From Mycobacterium dioxanotrophicus (GTDB taxonomy: Bacteria; Actinomycetota; Actinomycetes; Mycobacteriales; Mycobacteriaceae): 64,000 nucleotides of DNA. Positions 28,134-37,033 of this stretch are shown piece by piece (within the stretch, counting starts at the first letter, position 1; the number at the start of each line of letters is the position of its first letter). The position numbers and the translations under genes are program-made. Location of the stretch: the NCBI RefSeq assembly GCF_002157835.1, contig NZ_CP020809.1:2418001-2482000 (forward strand). The letters run 5' to 3'. A model generated the notes under the pieces. The model searched no databases. It saw only the letters and a program-made list of their open reading frames with translations, and was not told the origin of the DNA.

Positions 28134-28952
28134 ATGAGCACAACTGCTGAGGCACCGATCGCCGAGACGCCGTCGGGTGGCGAGGTGCCGCTGGTCGAGC
28201 TCAAGCACGTCGGCAAGAGCTACGGAAACATCATCGCTCTCAAAGACATCAACCTGCGGGTGGGTGCCGGTGAGGTGACGGGCGTGCTCGGCGACAACGG
28301 CGCGGGCAAGTCCACGTTGATCAAGATCATCGCCGGCTTGCACAAGCCCACCGAGGGCGAGCTGCTCATCGACGGCAAGCCCACGGTGTTCGACTCGCCC
28401 AAGGACTCGCTCAAGTCCGGCATCGCCACGGTGTACCAGGACCTGGCCGTGGTGTCGCTGATGCCGGTGTGGCGCAACTTCTTTCTCGGCAACGAGCTAC
28501 GGAAGAAGGGCCTGCTGAAATCCCTGGACATCAGTGCCATGCGGGCGACCACCATCTCCGAATTGCACAAGATGGGCATCGACCTGCCGGACGTGGACGC
28601 ACCGATCGGGTCGCTGTCGGGCGGCCAGCGCCAGTGTGTGGCGATCGCGCGGGCGGTCTTCTTCGGTGCGCGGGTGCTCATTCTCGACGAGCCGACCGCG
28701 GCGCTGGGTGTCAAGCAGTCGGGCATGGTGCTGCGCTACATCACCGCCGCCAAGGAGCAGGGGTTCGGGGTCATCTTCATCACCCACAACCCGCACCATG
28801 CGCATATGGTGGGCGACCACTTCGTGCTGCTCAATCGCGGCAGGCAGAAGCTGGACTGCACCTACGACGAGATCACGCTCGAGCACCTCACCCAGCAGAT
28901 GGCCGGTGGCGACGAGCTGGAGGCCCTCAGCCACGAGCTGGGCCGCAAGTAG
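28134..28952 (+). CDS. Sugar ABC transporter ATP-binding protein (single cassette)
   Basis: 272-residue ATPase with one nucleotide-binding domain, unlike the duplicated RbsA/XylG type (about 500 residues). Walker A is GDNGAGKST, Q-loop VYQDLAVV, signature LSGGQRQ, Walker B VLILDEPTAALG, switch His in FITHNPHH. Two copies would be needed per transporter. Last gene of the operon; the 63-bp palindrome follows 14 bp later. Confidence 0.92.
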   Translation: MSTTAEAPIAETPSGGEVPLVELKHVGKSYGNIIALKDINLRVGAGEVTGVLGDNGAGKSTLIKIIAGLHKPTEGELLIDGKPTVFDSPKDSLKSGIATVYQDLAVVSLMPVWRNFFLGNELRKKGLLKSLDISAMRATTISELHKMGIDLPDVDAPIGSLSGGQRQCVAIARAVFFGARVLILDEPTAALGVKQSGMVLRYITAAKEQGFGVIFITHNPHHAHMVGDHFVLLNRGRQKLDCTYDEITLEHLTQQMAGGDELEALSHELGRK

Positions 28953-28966
28953 CCGAGTCATAGCCA

Positions 28967-29029
28967 CGTCGAAACTACGGTTTGTGTCGGGATTCGGCCC
29001 AATTCCCACCAGAAAGCGTCGTCTCGGCG
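28967..29029. repeat. 63-bp palindromic repeat, family 2 copy E (convergent terminator)
   Basis: Imperfect inverted repeat starting CGTCGAAACTACGG and ending CGTCGTCTCGGCG, between the convergent ABC ATPase and LuxR genes. It has exactly the same length as the near-perfect copy at 33121-33183 and matches it at 46 of 63 positions; the arms here are eroded. Confidence 0.65.
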
Positions 29030-29031
29030 AG

Positions 29032-31650
29032 TCAGTTCGGTTCGGTCGCCGTCCCCGCGTGATGCAGGACCACCTTCGCCAATTCGTCGCGGTCGGTGAC
29101 GTCGAGCTTGGTGCATGCGCGATACAGGTGTCCTTCGACCGTGCGCACCGACAGCGTCAGCCGCTTCGCGATTTCTCGGTTGGACAGGCCCTCGGCAACC
29201 AGTGCCACGATCTCCCGCTCCCGGGAGGTCACCGGCAGCGGATGCGCGGCGGATCTGATCGAAGGCGTTGTGGCCCCGCCACATTCGGCTGCCAGCCGCA
29301 GGGCCCGCGCTGCCGACTCGACGCTGTGCCGCCGATGCCCGGCGCGGTCGTGCAGAGGCGCGGCCTGGGCGGCCGAATCCGCGGCGGACAACAGCAGGCC
29401 GGCCTTTTCGAATTGCGCACTGACCGTGTCGAGGGCCTGGCCGTCCGAGGCCGCGAGGGCTGCGGCGTGGCGGGCGTAGATGGTCGCCACCGGTCCGTCG
29501 ACGCGCTGTGCTAGTGCCGCAAGGCGCGTCGCGGCGGTGCGGTCACCGAATCGTGCGGCATGGTGCAGCGCCTCGGCCGCGACCGCGTACTGGCCGGACT
29601 GGTCTGCGAGATCAGCCGCAGCACAGGATAATTCGACAGCCGAACGATCATGGCCTTTCGCGGCGGCCAACCACGACCTGGCGATCAACCGTTGCGGTTC
29701 GTGCAGTGCCATGAACGCTCCGGCGTGCTCCATCGCGTCGTCGAGGACCCGTTCGGTCTGCTCCGACCTGCCCAGCGCGGCATAGGCCCGGGCCAGCAGC
29801 AGCCGCGCAGGTAGCCGCCACGGCAACGAAGCTTCGGCGGTGAGCGCCGCCAGCGCCTGCTCGATGGACGATATGGCTTGCGGGAAATGTCCGCGATACG
29901 TGGCGACCAGCCCGGCGATGATCTTCGCGATCGCCCATCCCGCGAACTGGCCGGGTGAGGAGAAATCGACGTAATCGGCTGCGCGGCGGTCGGCCAGATC
30001 CAGTTGGCCGACATAGGTCAGTGCCAGCACGTCGCAGTACCGGACCATGATGCGGATCATGCCGTCGGTGGCCTTCTGCTCGGCACGGCACCTCGCCGCG
30101 ATCGGTTCGAAGTCGCCACCGCGGCCCGCGACCGGCATGGCCAATCCCGCACTGAATGCGGCGAATTCGAATGCCTGGTCGGGTGCGCTGGTATCGGCGA
30201 GGATGCGCTCGGCTGCGGCCAACCCGTCGGCAATTCGGTTCTCGTGCACCGCCAACGCCGACGCGGTCGCATCGACGATCAACCTGAGGCTGGGATTGGT
30301 GACCCGCGCGCACAGCACGTCCAGCACTTCGTGCGCCCGCGTGACATCGCCCATCGACCAGAAGAGCAGCGAGAGACGGGGTATGCCCCACTGGACGAGC
30401 TGCAATTCGTCCAGGCTCGCAGGATCGAACCGAGCGAGGATCTCGTCGGCCTGCATCGGGTGGCCTTGCCACAGCAGTGCCCGCGACAAGAGTGCAGCCG
30501 CGCGGAGACCACCACCGCATTCGAGCGCCGTGCGAGCCAGCTCTTGACCGAGCGGCAAGTTGGACAGGAACATCGCGTCCTTGGCCGCTGCGACGACAAG
30601 GTCGGTGTCGACGGGCTGATCGCTGTCGACGTAGAGCTGCGCCAGTCGGATGCGGCTGACGGGTGTGTCCAGTTTGCGGTCGCGCAGGACCTGCACGAGG
30701 CGGCCTCGAAGCTTGCGCGCCACCCCGGTCCGCACGTGGCCGCGGATGACGTCTCCGTACAGCGGGTGACTGAACCGCGCGTTGACGATGCGGGAGCCGT
30801 CGGGGGCGAGCCGGATCAGACCTTGCGCCTCGGCGGCGTCTACGGCCTGCTCACCGGCCAGTTCGTAGAGCGCGTCGATGTCTAGCGGTTCGCACAGCGC
30901 CAACAACGTCAACGCATTGACCACGTCCGGGCCCGCGTGATCGAGCCTCGTCTTCATCAGCGCGGCCAAACCCGAAGGGACCACCGTGCGTCCGCGCCAC
31001 TGCCAGACGCCGTTGACGTCGGCCAGGGTGCCTGCCTCCAACGCGCCTTCGACCAGATGCCTGAGGAATAACGGATTTCCGCCCGATGCGTCCCACATGA
31101 CGTCGGCGCTCAAACCCTCCAACGTCCCACCGAGCACCGATTCCACGAGTGCGATGCTCTGCTGTTTGGAGAACGGCAGGAGTTCGAAGCGCTCCAGGTA
31201 GCCGTCCTTCCACAGCGATGTGACGGCGTCCGGCACCGGTTCGCCGCTCCGGATGATGGCCACGATGTGCCCGGCCCGATCGACGGCGATCTGGTGCAGC
31301 AGCATCGCCGACAGTTGATCGAGCAAATGCGCGTCGTCGACGCCGATTACGGTGCTGTCACCGTCGAGGACGGAGGCCCGGGCCGACGCGACGAGGGCGA
31401 CCGGATCGCGTGAGGCAAGTGGGCTCACGCACGACGCGAAAGCGCCGAGCGGGATGTTCCGCGAGGATTCGGTGCATGCCGCCCAACGGACGTTGGAACG
31501 CAACGACGCCGTCACGGTGCGGGCCAGCGTTGTCTTGCCGACACCTGCCGCACCCACCAGGACGACGCCGCAGCTGTCGGTGGCGGTCAGTGCCGACCTG
31601 ATCGCATCGTGCTCGGCGCGACGATCCAGTAGCTGCCAATGGCGTGCCAC
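29032..31650 (-). CDS. LuxR-family regulator with N-terminal ATPase (LAL type)
   Basis: Large regulator of about 872 residues. Walker A GAAGVGKTT lies near residue 33, with VIGVDDAHLLDQLS (Walker B) further on, so the N-terminal third is a STAND-type ATPase. A long Ala-rich helical repeat region (TPR-like) fills the middle, and the C-terminal LuxR helix-turn-helix reads TSREREIVALVAEGLSNREI then LSVRTVEGHLYRACTKL. The GTG at 31650 (VARHWQLLDRRAEH) fits homologues; an in-frame TTG at 31809 would add 53 residues. Effector unknown. It is divergent from a secreted protease, a possible target. Confidence 0.82.
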   Translation of the reverse strand: MARHWQLLDRRAEHDAIRSALTATDSCGVVLVGAAGVGKTTLARTVTASLRSNVRWAACTESSRNIPLGAFASCVSPLASRDPVALVASARASVLDGDSTVIGVDDAHLLDQLSAMLLHQIAVDRAGHIVAIIRSGEPVPDAVTSLWKDGYLERFELLPFSKQQSIALVESVLGGTLEGLSADVMWDASGGNPLFLRHLVEGALEAGTLADVNGVWQWRGRTVVPSGLAALMKTRLDHAGPDVVNALTLLALCEPLDIDALYELAGEQAVDAAEAQGLIRLAPDGSRIVNARFSHPLYGDVIRGHVRTGVARKLRGRLVQVLRDRKLDTPVSRIRLAQLYVDSDQPVDTDLVVAAAKDAMFLSNLPLGQELARTALECGGGLRAAALLSRALLWQGHPMQADEILARFDPASLDELQLVQWGIPRLSLLFWSMGDVTRAHEVLDVLCARVTNPSLRLIVDATASALAVHENRIADGLAAAERILADTSAPDQAFEFAAFSAGLAMPVAGRGGDFEPIAARCRAEQKATDGMIRIMVRYCDVLALTYVGQLDLADRRAADYVDFSSPGQFAGWAIAKIIAGLVATYRGHFPQAISSIEQALAALTAEASLPWRLPARLLLARAYAALGRSEQTERVLDDAMEHAGAFMALHEPQRLIARSWLAAAKGHDRSAVELSCAAADLADQSGQYAVAAEALHHAARFGDRTAATRLAALAQRVDGPVATIYARHAAALAASDGQALDTVSAQFEKAGLLLSAADSAAQAAPLHDRAGHRRHSVESAARALRLAAECGGATTPSIRSAAHPLPVTSREREIVALVAEGLSNREIAKRLTLSVRTVEGHLYRACTKLDVTDRDELAKVVLHHAGTATEPN

Positions 31651-31948
31651 GTTCAAAGTGTAGGCGTCAATATCACCCGCCACGCGAGAAGAGCGGCAAC
31701 GCAGCCCGACCGTCAGCAATTCCGGGTTGCGTGCGCGGCCGGCGCCGAATGCTGTCGATAAGCTGTGATACGGCTGAAGAATTCGCTGATCAACTCTTAT
31801 CGTCAGCAACTATTCGTGGGGTACTCCTGCCGGCTTTGGTCGGCGCGCGCCCATATGAGTAGCGACTACTCGCGATTCTTGTCGCCCACCGCCATACGTT
31901 GCTCGGGTATCCACCGATACCACCCCCTTCACCAAGGAGAAAAGTGAA
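31651..31948. other. Divergent promoter region, LuxR regulator / serine protease
   Basis: About 300 bases, less GC-rich than the genes around it, presumably carrying both promoters. The protease ribosome-binding site AAGGAGA lies at its right end. I see no clear palindromic operator. Confidence 0.5.
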
Positions 31949-33106
31949 ATGTCTACCTTTCTGCCGAGATCCGCCGTTGCAATGGCGGCTCTGCCGTTGA
32001 CTTCGCTCGGATTCGCCTTCGGTGCGCCGTACGCGCACGCCCAAACCCAAACGGAGATCGACCAACACGTCAAGCAGTCACTGGTCTACATCTCGACGGA
32101 GTACTCCGGGCAGGTCTATGTCCCGGCGTCAGCCACCACCGACGGCCAAGGCTTCTGGTCGAAAGTGATCAAGGCCGACTTCTCCTGCTCCGGGGTGATC
32201 GTGGACCCGGCCGGCTATATCGCCACCGCAGGCCACTGTGTCGACCCCAACAACGCAGAAGTCAAGCAAGCCATACTCACTCAGCTGTACCTGAACACGG
32301 GCGAAGACATCGACACCGCAACCAAGGATGCGGACAACGCCTTCGCCGAGGAATGGCAGATCGAGGGACAGCAGCCCGGATCTCCCATCGACCGCAGCGT
32401 CGAGGTGATCCAGCCCGAGGGGCAGGGCCGCGTGATCGACCACTTCGTGACCGCCCAGGTCGTCGACTTCCAGAAATTCGACGACGGCGACAACGCGTTG
32501 ATCAAGGTCGCCAACCAGGCCGCACTGCCGGCCTTGCCGGTCGCCGACAAGGCCCCCGCTCCCGGCACCGGGCTGACCTCGGCCGGATTCCCGGGCGACA
32601 TCGGCGAGAACATGGACCCGTCGCGACTGCAGGAGCCCAGCTTCAAGGACGGCTCGGCATCCAGCCAGCAGGTGACCCCGAGCGGCGCGGCCCGCACCGA
32701 GATCAGCGCCGCCATCTCCGGCGGAATGAGCGGCGGACCGACCGTCGACAACACGACCGGACAGGTGGTGGGTCTCAACGACTTCACCATCTCGGGGGAG
32801 AACCAGCCGTTCAACTTTGTCACCGATGCGGCCGCACTCCGGGCCTTCCTGGTCAAGAACAGTGTGCAGTTGGTGACTCCGGTTGCACCGGCGAAGCCGT
32901 TCCCATGGCTGTGGGTCGCGATCGGAAGCGCGTTGACCGCGGTCCTGCTCGTCGTTGCGGCGGTGTTACTGGTGTTGCGGCGCAGGGCAAAACGACGCAA
33001 CCAACTGCCGGTCGACGGCGGTCAATCGCTGCAGCCGGCGCCGCAACCGGCCGTCGCGCCCGCGCCTCCCGCGGTGGTCAGTCATAACCACGATCACGCG
33101 GCGTGA
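31949..33106 (+). CDS. Secreted, membrane-anchored trypsin-like serine protease
   Basis: 385 residues: signal peptide (residues 1-31, cleavage after AHA), an extracytoplasmic trypsin-like domain, one transmembrane helix near residues 313-338 (WLWVAIGSALTAVLLVV), and a short basic then Pro-rich cytoplasmic tail. The catalytic His is in IATAGHCVD, the Ser in SGGMSGGPTVD, and the Asp probably in DGDNALIKV. The domain therefore faces the cell wall. An insertion of about 60 acidic residues follows the His. The start ATG follows AAGGAGAAAAGTGAA. Substrate unknown; no PDZ domain is present, so it is not a standard HtrA. Confidence 0.82.
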   Translation: MSTFLPRSAVAMAALPLTSLGFAFGAPYAHAQTQTEIDQHVKQSLVYISTEYSGQVYVPASATTDGQGFWSKVIKADFSCSGVIVDPAGYIATAGHCVDPNNAEVKQAILTQLYLNTGEDIDTATKDADNAFAEEWQIEGQQPGSPIDRSVEVIQPEGQGRVIDHFVTAQVVDFQKFDDGDNALIKVANQAALPALPVADKAPAPGTGLTSAGFPGDIGENMDPSRLQEPSFKDGSASSQQVTPSGAARTEISAAISGGMSGGPTVDNTTGQVVGLNDFTISGENQPFNFVTDAAALRAFLVKNSVQLVTPVAPAKPFPWLWVAIGSALTAVLLVVAAVLLVLRRRAKRRNQLPVDGGQSLQPAPQPAVAPAPPAVVSHNHDHAA

Positions 33107-33120
33107 CCTTGGGTCAATCG

Positions 33121-33183
33121 CGCCGAAACTACGCTTTGTGGCGTGATTTGCGCAGAATTACGTCACAAAGCGTAGTTTCGGCG
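33121..33183. repeat. 63-bp palindromic repeat, family 2 copy D (convergent terminator)
   Basis: Arms 33121-33140 and 33164-33183 are perfectly complementary over 20 bp (CGCCGAAACTACGCTTTGTG), extended by six more pairs that include G-U wobbles, around an 11-base loop. It lies between the convergent protease and isomerase genes and should terminate both. See the copy at 28967-29029. Confidence 0.88.
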
Positions 33184-33185
33184 GG

Positions 33186-33956
33186 TCAGGAAAACGCCGC
33201 CCGGAACGCCTCCAGCGCGGCGACGCTGTCACCGGCCGCGTAGGCCTCCATGCCGATGGTTCCGCTGTATCCGATGTCGCGCAATGCCTTTGCGACGGCA
33301 GGGTAGTGAATCTCGCCGGTGCCCGGTTCACATCGCCCGGGCACGTCGGCCACTTGGATCTCGCCGATTGCAGCACCGGCCCTGCGGACGAGCTCGACGA
33401 GATTCCCCTCGCCGATCTGAGCGTGATAGAGGTCGAGCATCATCTTGACGTTGGGGTGCCCGACCGCCTCGACCAGTGCCAGCGTGTCCTTGGCGCGCGC
33501 CAGCGGAACCCCCGGATGATCGACGACGGTGTTGAGGTTCTCCAGGCAAAACGTCACGCCGGCATCGGCGCCGAGCTCGCCGAGGGCTTCCAGACCACGC
33601 TGCGCGGCCAGCCACATGTGGCCGGTCGGGCGGTGCTGGGGGTGGGCTGCTTGGCCGTCGACGAGCTCGCCGGGATGTACCACCAGGCGCGGAACATCAA
33701 GCACTGCAGCGGCTTTGATAGCCTGCTGGGCGGTGCGCACGACCTCTCGAGCTCCGTCGGGATCGTAGAGGTCGCCGTGCAGATAGCCCGTCATCGACGA
33801 GAACCGGGCCCCGGTGGCCGCGAGCGCGTCGAGTTCCTTGTCGTGAAAGCTCCAGATCTCCACCGCGAAACCGAGATCCGCGATCCGCCGGGCGCGTTCG
33901 GCGATGTCGAGATCGGTGAACACCATTTCGGCGCACACGGCCAGCTCGAAACTCAT
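33186..33956 (-). CDS. Hydroxypyruvate-isomerase-like / sugar isomerase TIM barrel
   Basis: 256 residues, xylose-isomerase-like TIM-barrel fold. Starts MSFELAVCAEMVFTDL; metal-ligand regions are FCLENLNTVVDHPGV (Glu), MMLDLYHAQIGEG (Asp, His) and GMEAYAAGDS near the end. The pattern resembles hydroxypyruvate isomerase and IolI-type epimerases. It is coupled by a 4-bp overlap to the upstream Gfo/Idh gene, so dehydrogenase and isomerase act in sequence on one sugar or cyclitol. No signal peptide. Confidence 0.78.
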   Translation of the reverse strand: MSFELAVCAEMVFTDLDIAERARRIADLGFAVEIWSFHDKELDALAATGARFSSMTGYLHGDLYDPDGAREVVRTAQQAIKAAAVLDVPRLVVHPGELVDGQAAHPQHRPTGHMWLAAQRGLEALGELGADAGVTFCLENLNTVVDHPGVPLARAKDTLALVEAVGHPNVKMMLDLYHAQIGEGNLVELVRRAGAAIGEIQVADVPGRCEPGTGEIHYPAVAKALRDIGYSGTIGMEAYAAGDSVAALEAFRAAFS

Positions 33957-34957
33957 GCCGGTACCGCCTCGGTGAGCACCACCGGAGCGCCGGTGCGTAC
34001 GGACTCTGCTGCCGCCAAGGCGATTTCGAGGGCGACCCGGGCGTCGTGGCCGGTGACGGACGGCGTGGTGCCTGCGACGACGCTGTCGACGAAGTGGGCC
34101 AACTGTGCGACGTAGGCATCGTGGAACAGCTCGGTGTTGAGTTTTGCGGCGTCGGCAGGTTCGCGTCCGGCCAGCAGCACGCCGTTGGAGCCGAAGATCT
34201 CCCCGCGTACGTCGTAGCCGTACACCGCCTGGAAGCTGGCCTCTGCGGTGGCGAAGGCGCCGTTGTCGAACCGCAATTGGACCACCGAAGTGTCGAGGAA
34301 CCCGGCGTCGGCGAACTGCGGGTGGATCAGCGCCGCGGCTTGTGCGTACACCTCGGTGACGCAGCCGCCCGGATTGAGCCAGCACAGCGTGTCGAAGTCG
34401 TGGATCAGGGTCTCGTTGAAGATCGTCCACGGTTTCACCCGCGCCGCCACGTCGGCGGTGATCCCAGGGTCGCGGGTCAGCGAGCGCAGCAACTGCGGCG
34501 TGCCGATGTCACCCGCCACGATGGCGTCGCGGGCGGCGGCGAAGTCGGTCGCGAAGCGTCGGTTGAACCCGACCTGCAGTGCCACTCCTGCGGTCTTTGC
34601 GGCGCGGATCGCCCGGTCGGCGTCATCGAGGGTCAGCGCCATGGGCTTCTCGCAGAAGACGTGCTTGCCGGCCTGCGCGGCGGCGACCACCAGATCGGTG
34701 TGGGTGGCGGCGGGGGAGCTGATGACGACGGCGTCGACGGCCGGGTCGGCGATCAGTTCGGCCGGGTCGGCGTAGGCCCGTGGTGCTCCGGGCCGGGCGA
34801 GCGAAGCGACGGAGTCTAGAACCGCTTGCGCAGCTGCGAGATTCGGATCGGCCACGGCAACCAGGGAAGCGCGGGGAACCCGGCCGGCGAGAGACTCGGC
34901 GTGGAACCGGCCGATCCAGCCGGTGCCGATGAGGCCGAAACGAACGAGGTGTGACAT
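33953..34957 (-). CDS. Gfo/Idh/MocA oxidoreductase, inositol-dehydrogenase-like
   Basis: 334 residues. Rossmann motif GLIGTGWIGRFHAESLAG, family motif FCEKPMALT near residue 104, and QVGFNRRFATDF plus the active-site region FNETLIHDFDTLCWL. These are close to myo-inositol dehydrogenases (IolG). A CAGGAG box precedes the ATG at 34957. The promoter region carries two copies of the palindrome CTAGAACGTTCTAG, and the divergent LacI gene is the obvious repressor. Forms a two-gene operon with the isomerase downstream. Confidence 0.82.
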   Translation of the reverse strand: MSHLVRFGLIGTGWIGRFHAESLAGRVPRASLVAVADPNLAAAQAVLDSVASLARPGAPRAYADPAELIADPAVDAVVISSPAATHTDLVVAAAQAGKHVFCEKPMALTLDDADRAIRAAKTAGVALQVGFNRRFATDFAAARDAIVAGDIGTPQLLRSLTRDPGITADVAARVKPWTIFNETLIHDFDTLCWLNPGGCVTEVYAQAAALIHPQFADAGFLDTSVVQLRFDNGAFATAEASFQAVYGYDVRGEIFGSNGVLLAGREPADAAKLNTELFHDAYVAQLAHFVDSVVAGTTPSVTGHDARVALEIALAAAESVRTGAPVVLTEAVPA

Positions 34958-34974
34958 GGCGGACTCCTGAGCGA

Positions 34975-34988
34975 CTAGAACGTTCTAG
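34975..34988. promoter_or_regulatory. LacI-type operator, copy 1
   Basis: Perfect 14-bp palindrome CTAGAACGTTCTAG with a central CG, typical of LacI-family operators. It lies 17 bp upstream of the Gfo/Idh start at 34957, just before its ribosome-binding site, where a bound repressor would block transcription. Confidence 0.85.
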
Positions 34989-35036
34989 AACTGTGACGAG
35001 TAAAACCTGTTCGGGGAGGTTCGTCAAGAAAAAATG

Positions 35037-35050
35037 CTAGAACGTTCTAG
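35037..35050. promoter_or_regulatory. LacI-type operator, copy 2
   Basis: Identical palindrome CTAGAACGTTCTAG, 62 bp from copy 1 (about six helical turns), 10 bp before the LacI-family gene start at 35061. This geometry allows looping between the two sites and autorepression. Confidence 0.85.
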
Positions 35051-35060
35051 ACTGATCGCC

Positions 35061-36047
35061 ATGCGGGATCGACCGACGCTGCAGGACGTCGCCGAGCGGG
35101 CCGGGGTATCGCGCGCCCTGGTGTCCATAGTGATGCGCGACGCGCCGGGTGCCAGTGCGGCCACCCGGGCCAGGGTGCGCGCGGCTGCCGAGGAGATCGG
35201 CTACCGACCCGATCCGCGGGCCCGGTTGCTGCGCTCGCAGCGCTCCAACCTGCTCGGCGTGGTGTTCACCGCGGGGCAGGAGTTTCACGCCGGTCTGGTC
35301 GACGGGGTGTACCGCGCGGCCGAAGCTCACGGCTACGACGTCTTGCTCAGTTGCGTCACCCCGCACCACGGTGAGGCCAAGGCCGTCCGCACTCTGCTCG
35401 ACGACCGGTGCGAGGCACTGCTTTTGATCGGCAGTGAGCTGCCGGCGCGCGACCTCACCGATCTCGACACCCGGCTCCCCGTTGTGGCGCTGGCCCGCAA
35501 GGTGCGCGGCGTGGATGCGGTCCGCAGCGACGACGCGGTCGGAGCAGGCCTGGCGGTAGACCATCTCGCTGAACTCGGGCACACCACGATCACCTACCTC
35601 GACGGTGGGCGGGCACCCGGGGCCGCCGAGCGGCGCAAGGGTGTGCGCAGAGCGGCTGCGGCAGCCGGTGTGACGGTCACGACCGTCGCGGGCGGCATCA
35701 CCGAACAGGCCGGTGCAGGCGCCGCGACGGCCCTCGTCGGTACCGGATCATCGCTACCCACAGCGGTCTTCGCGTTCAACGACCGCTGTGCCCTCGGCTT
35801 CGTCGACGTCGCGATCCGTGCCGGTGTGACGGTGCCGCAACAGGTTTCGATGGTGGGCTACGATGACAGCCCGTTGGCCGGGCTGGCCCACGTGGACCTG
35901 ACCACCGTCGGACAGGACACCGGGCGCCTGGCCGAACTCGCCGTCGCACGGGCCATCGAACGCGGCGACGCACCGGGCGTCCCCATCGACGTGGTGTGTG
36001 AGCCCAAGCTCGTGGTGCGCAGCTCGACGGCCGCGCCGAGAACCTAG
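35061..36047 (+). CDS. LacI-family transcriptional repressor
   Basis: 328 residues. The N-terminal helix-turn-helix is LQDVAERAGVSRALVSIVM and the hinge RARVRAAAEEIGYRPDPRARLLR; the periplasmic-binding-like effector domain follows (LLGVVFTAGQEFHAGLVDGV to the end). The ATG at 35061 is preferred over an upstream ATG at 35034 because the operator would otherwise fall inside the coding region and MRDRPTLQDVAERAG is the usual beginning. It should control the divergent Gfo/Idh-isomerase pair via the two palindromes. Its end overlaps the convergent gene by 4 bp. Confidence 0.88.
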   Translation: MRDRPTLQDVAERAGVSRALVSIVMRDAPGASAATRARVRAAAEEIGYRPDPRARLLRSQRSNLLGVVFTAGQEFHAGLVDGVYRAAEAHGYDVLLSCVTPHHGEAKAVRTLLDDRCEALLLIGSELPARDLTDLDTRLPVVALARKVRGVDAVRSDDAVGAGLAVDHLAELGHTTITYLDGGRAPGAAERRKGVRRAAAAAGVTVTTVAGGITEQAGAGAATALVGTGSSLPTAVFAFNDRCALGFVDVAIRAGVTVPQQVSMVGYDDSPLAGLAHVDLTTVGQDTGRLAELAVARAIERGDAPGVPIDVVCEPKLVVRSSTAAPRT

Positions 36048-37033
36048 CGCGGCGCCAAACCCGCCGCCCGGTAGACGGTATCGACATACGACATGTTCGC
36101 CACCGCATCGCAGAGGTCGTACGGCAGCGGCCTGCCGTCGTGCAGGTGGGCGGCGAACGCCTCCAGCTGGTAGCTGTAGGACGACCGCGTCCCGAGCCGT
36201 TCCACCCGCTGTCCGGCGGGACCGGTGACGGTCAGCCGATCGTCGAGGTGGGGCCGGATGAAGTCGTGCACCAACACCTCTCCGGCGGTCCCGATGATCC
36301 GGATGGTGAACGAGTATTCCTCCGCCACCATCGAATGACTACTGAATCCTGTTGCGCCGCCAGGAAATACGAGTTCCACCTCGCACCGTGAATCGACGCC
36401 CGCACCGCGTTCTTCGGCGTCGGCCCCGGTGATCGACGGCTGCCCCTGCAGACCGTCGGCCGTCAACCGGCCCAGCGACCGCATGATGTGCAGGCTGTAG
36501 CAGCCCAGATCCATCAACGCGCCGCCCGCCAGGTCCAGCGACCAGCGCGGGTCGTCGTCGCCGGGAGTGGGCATGGCCATACGCACCTCGACCCGCGTGA
36601 CGGTGCCCAGCGATCCGTCGGCGGCCAGCGCGAAGGCGCGCTGGGTGACCGGGTGGAAGAAGTAGTGGAAACCTTCCAACACCGCCACCCCGGCGGCCTC
36701 CGCTGCCTCGGCGACCCTGCTCGCTTCGGATCTGTTGCGGGCGAACGGCTTTTCGCTCAATACCGGTTTGCCCGCCGCGATCGAGGCCAGATTCCACGGT
36801 GCATGCAGCGAATTGGCCAACGGGTTGTACACGACGTCGACCTCGGGATCCTCGATCACCTCGGCATAGGACGCCAGTGTGCGTTCGACACCGTACTTCT
36901 CGGCGAACGCGGCAGCCCGGTGCGGATCGCGGGCGGCGACGGCCACGAGCCGATGACCCAACTCCTGTGCCGGCCCCGCGACCGCCTTCTCGGCGATGCG
37001 TGAGGCGCCCAGCACCCCGATACGCAAGCTCAC
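36044..37033 (-). CDS. Gfo/Idh/MocA oxidoreductase
   Basis: 329 residues from a GTG start overlapping the previous stop (GTGA). Rossmann motif GVLGASRIAEKAVAGPAQ, family motif LSEKPFARN, and FHYFFHPVTQR with DLGCYSLHIMRSL in the active-site area. It resembles the dimeric dihydrodiol dehydrogenase / glucose-fructose-oxidoreductase branch more than the IolG branch, so it probably acts on a different intermediate from its two relatives here. Last gene of the four-gene operon starting at 40054. Confidence 0.8.
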   Translation of the reverse strand: MSLRIGVLGASRIAEKAVAGPAQELGHRLVAVAARDPHRAAAFAEKYGVERTLASYAEVIEDPEVDVVYNPLANSLHAPWNLASIAAGKPVLSEKPFARNRSEASRVAEAAEAAGVAVLEGFHYFFHPVTQRAFALAADGSLGTVTRVEVRMAMPTPGDDDPRWSLDLAGGALMDLGCYSLHIMRSLGRLTADGLQGQPSITGADAEERGAGVDSRCEVELVFPGGATGFSSHSMVAEEYSFTIRIIGTAGEVLVHDFIRPHLDDRLTVTGPAGQRVERLGTRSSYSYQLEAFAAHLHDGRPLPYDLCDAVANMSYVDTVYRAAGLAPR

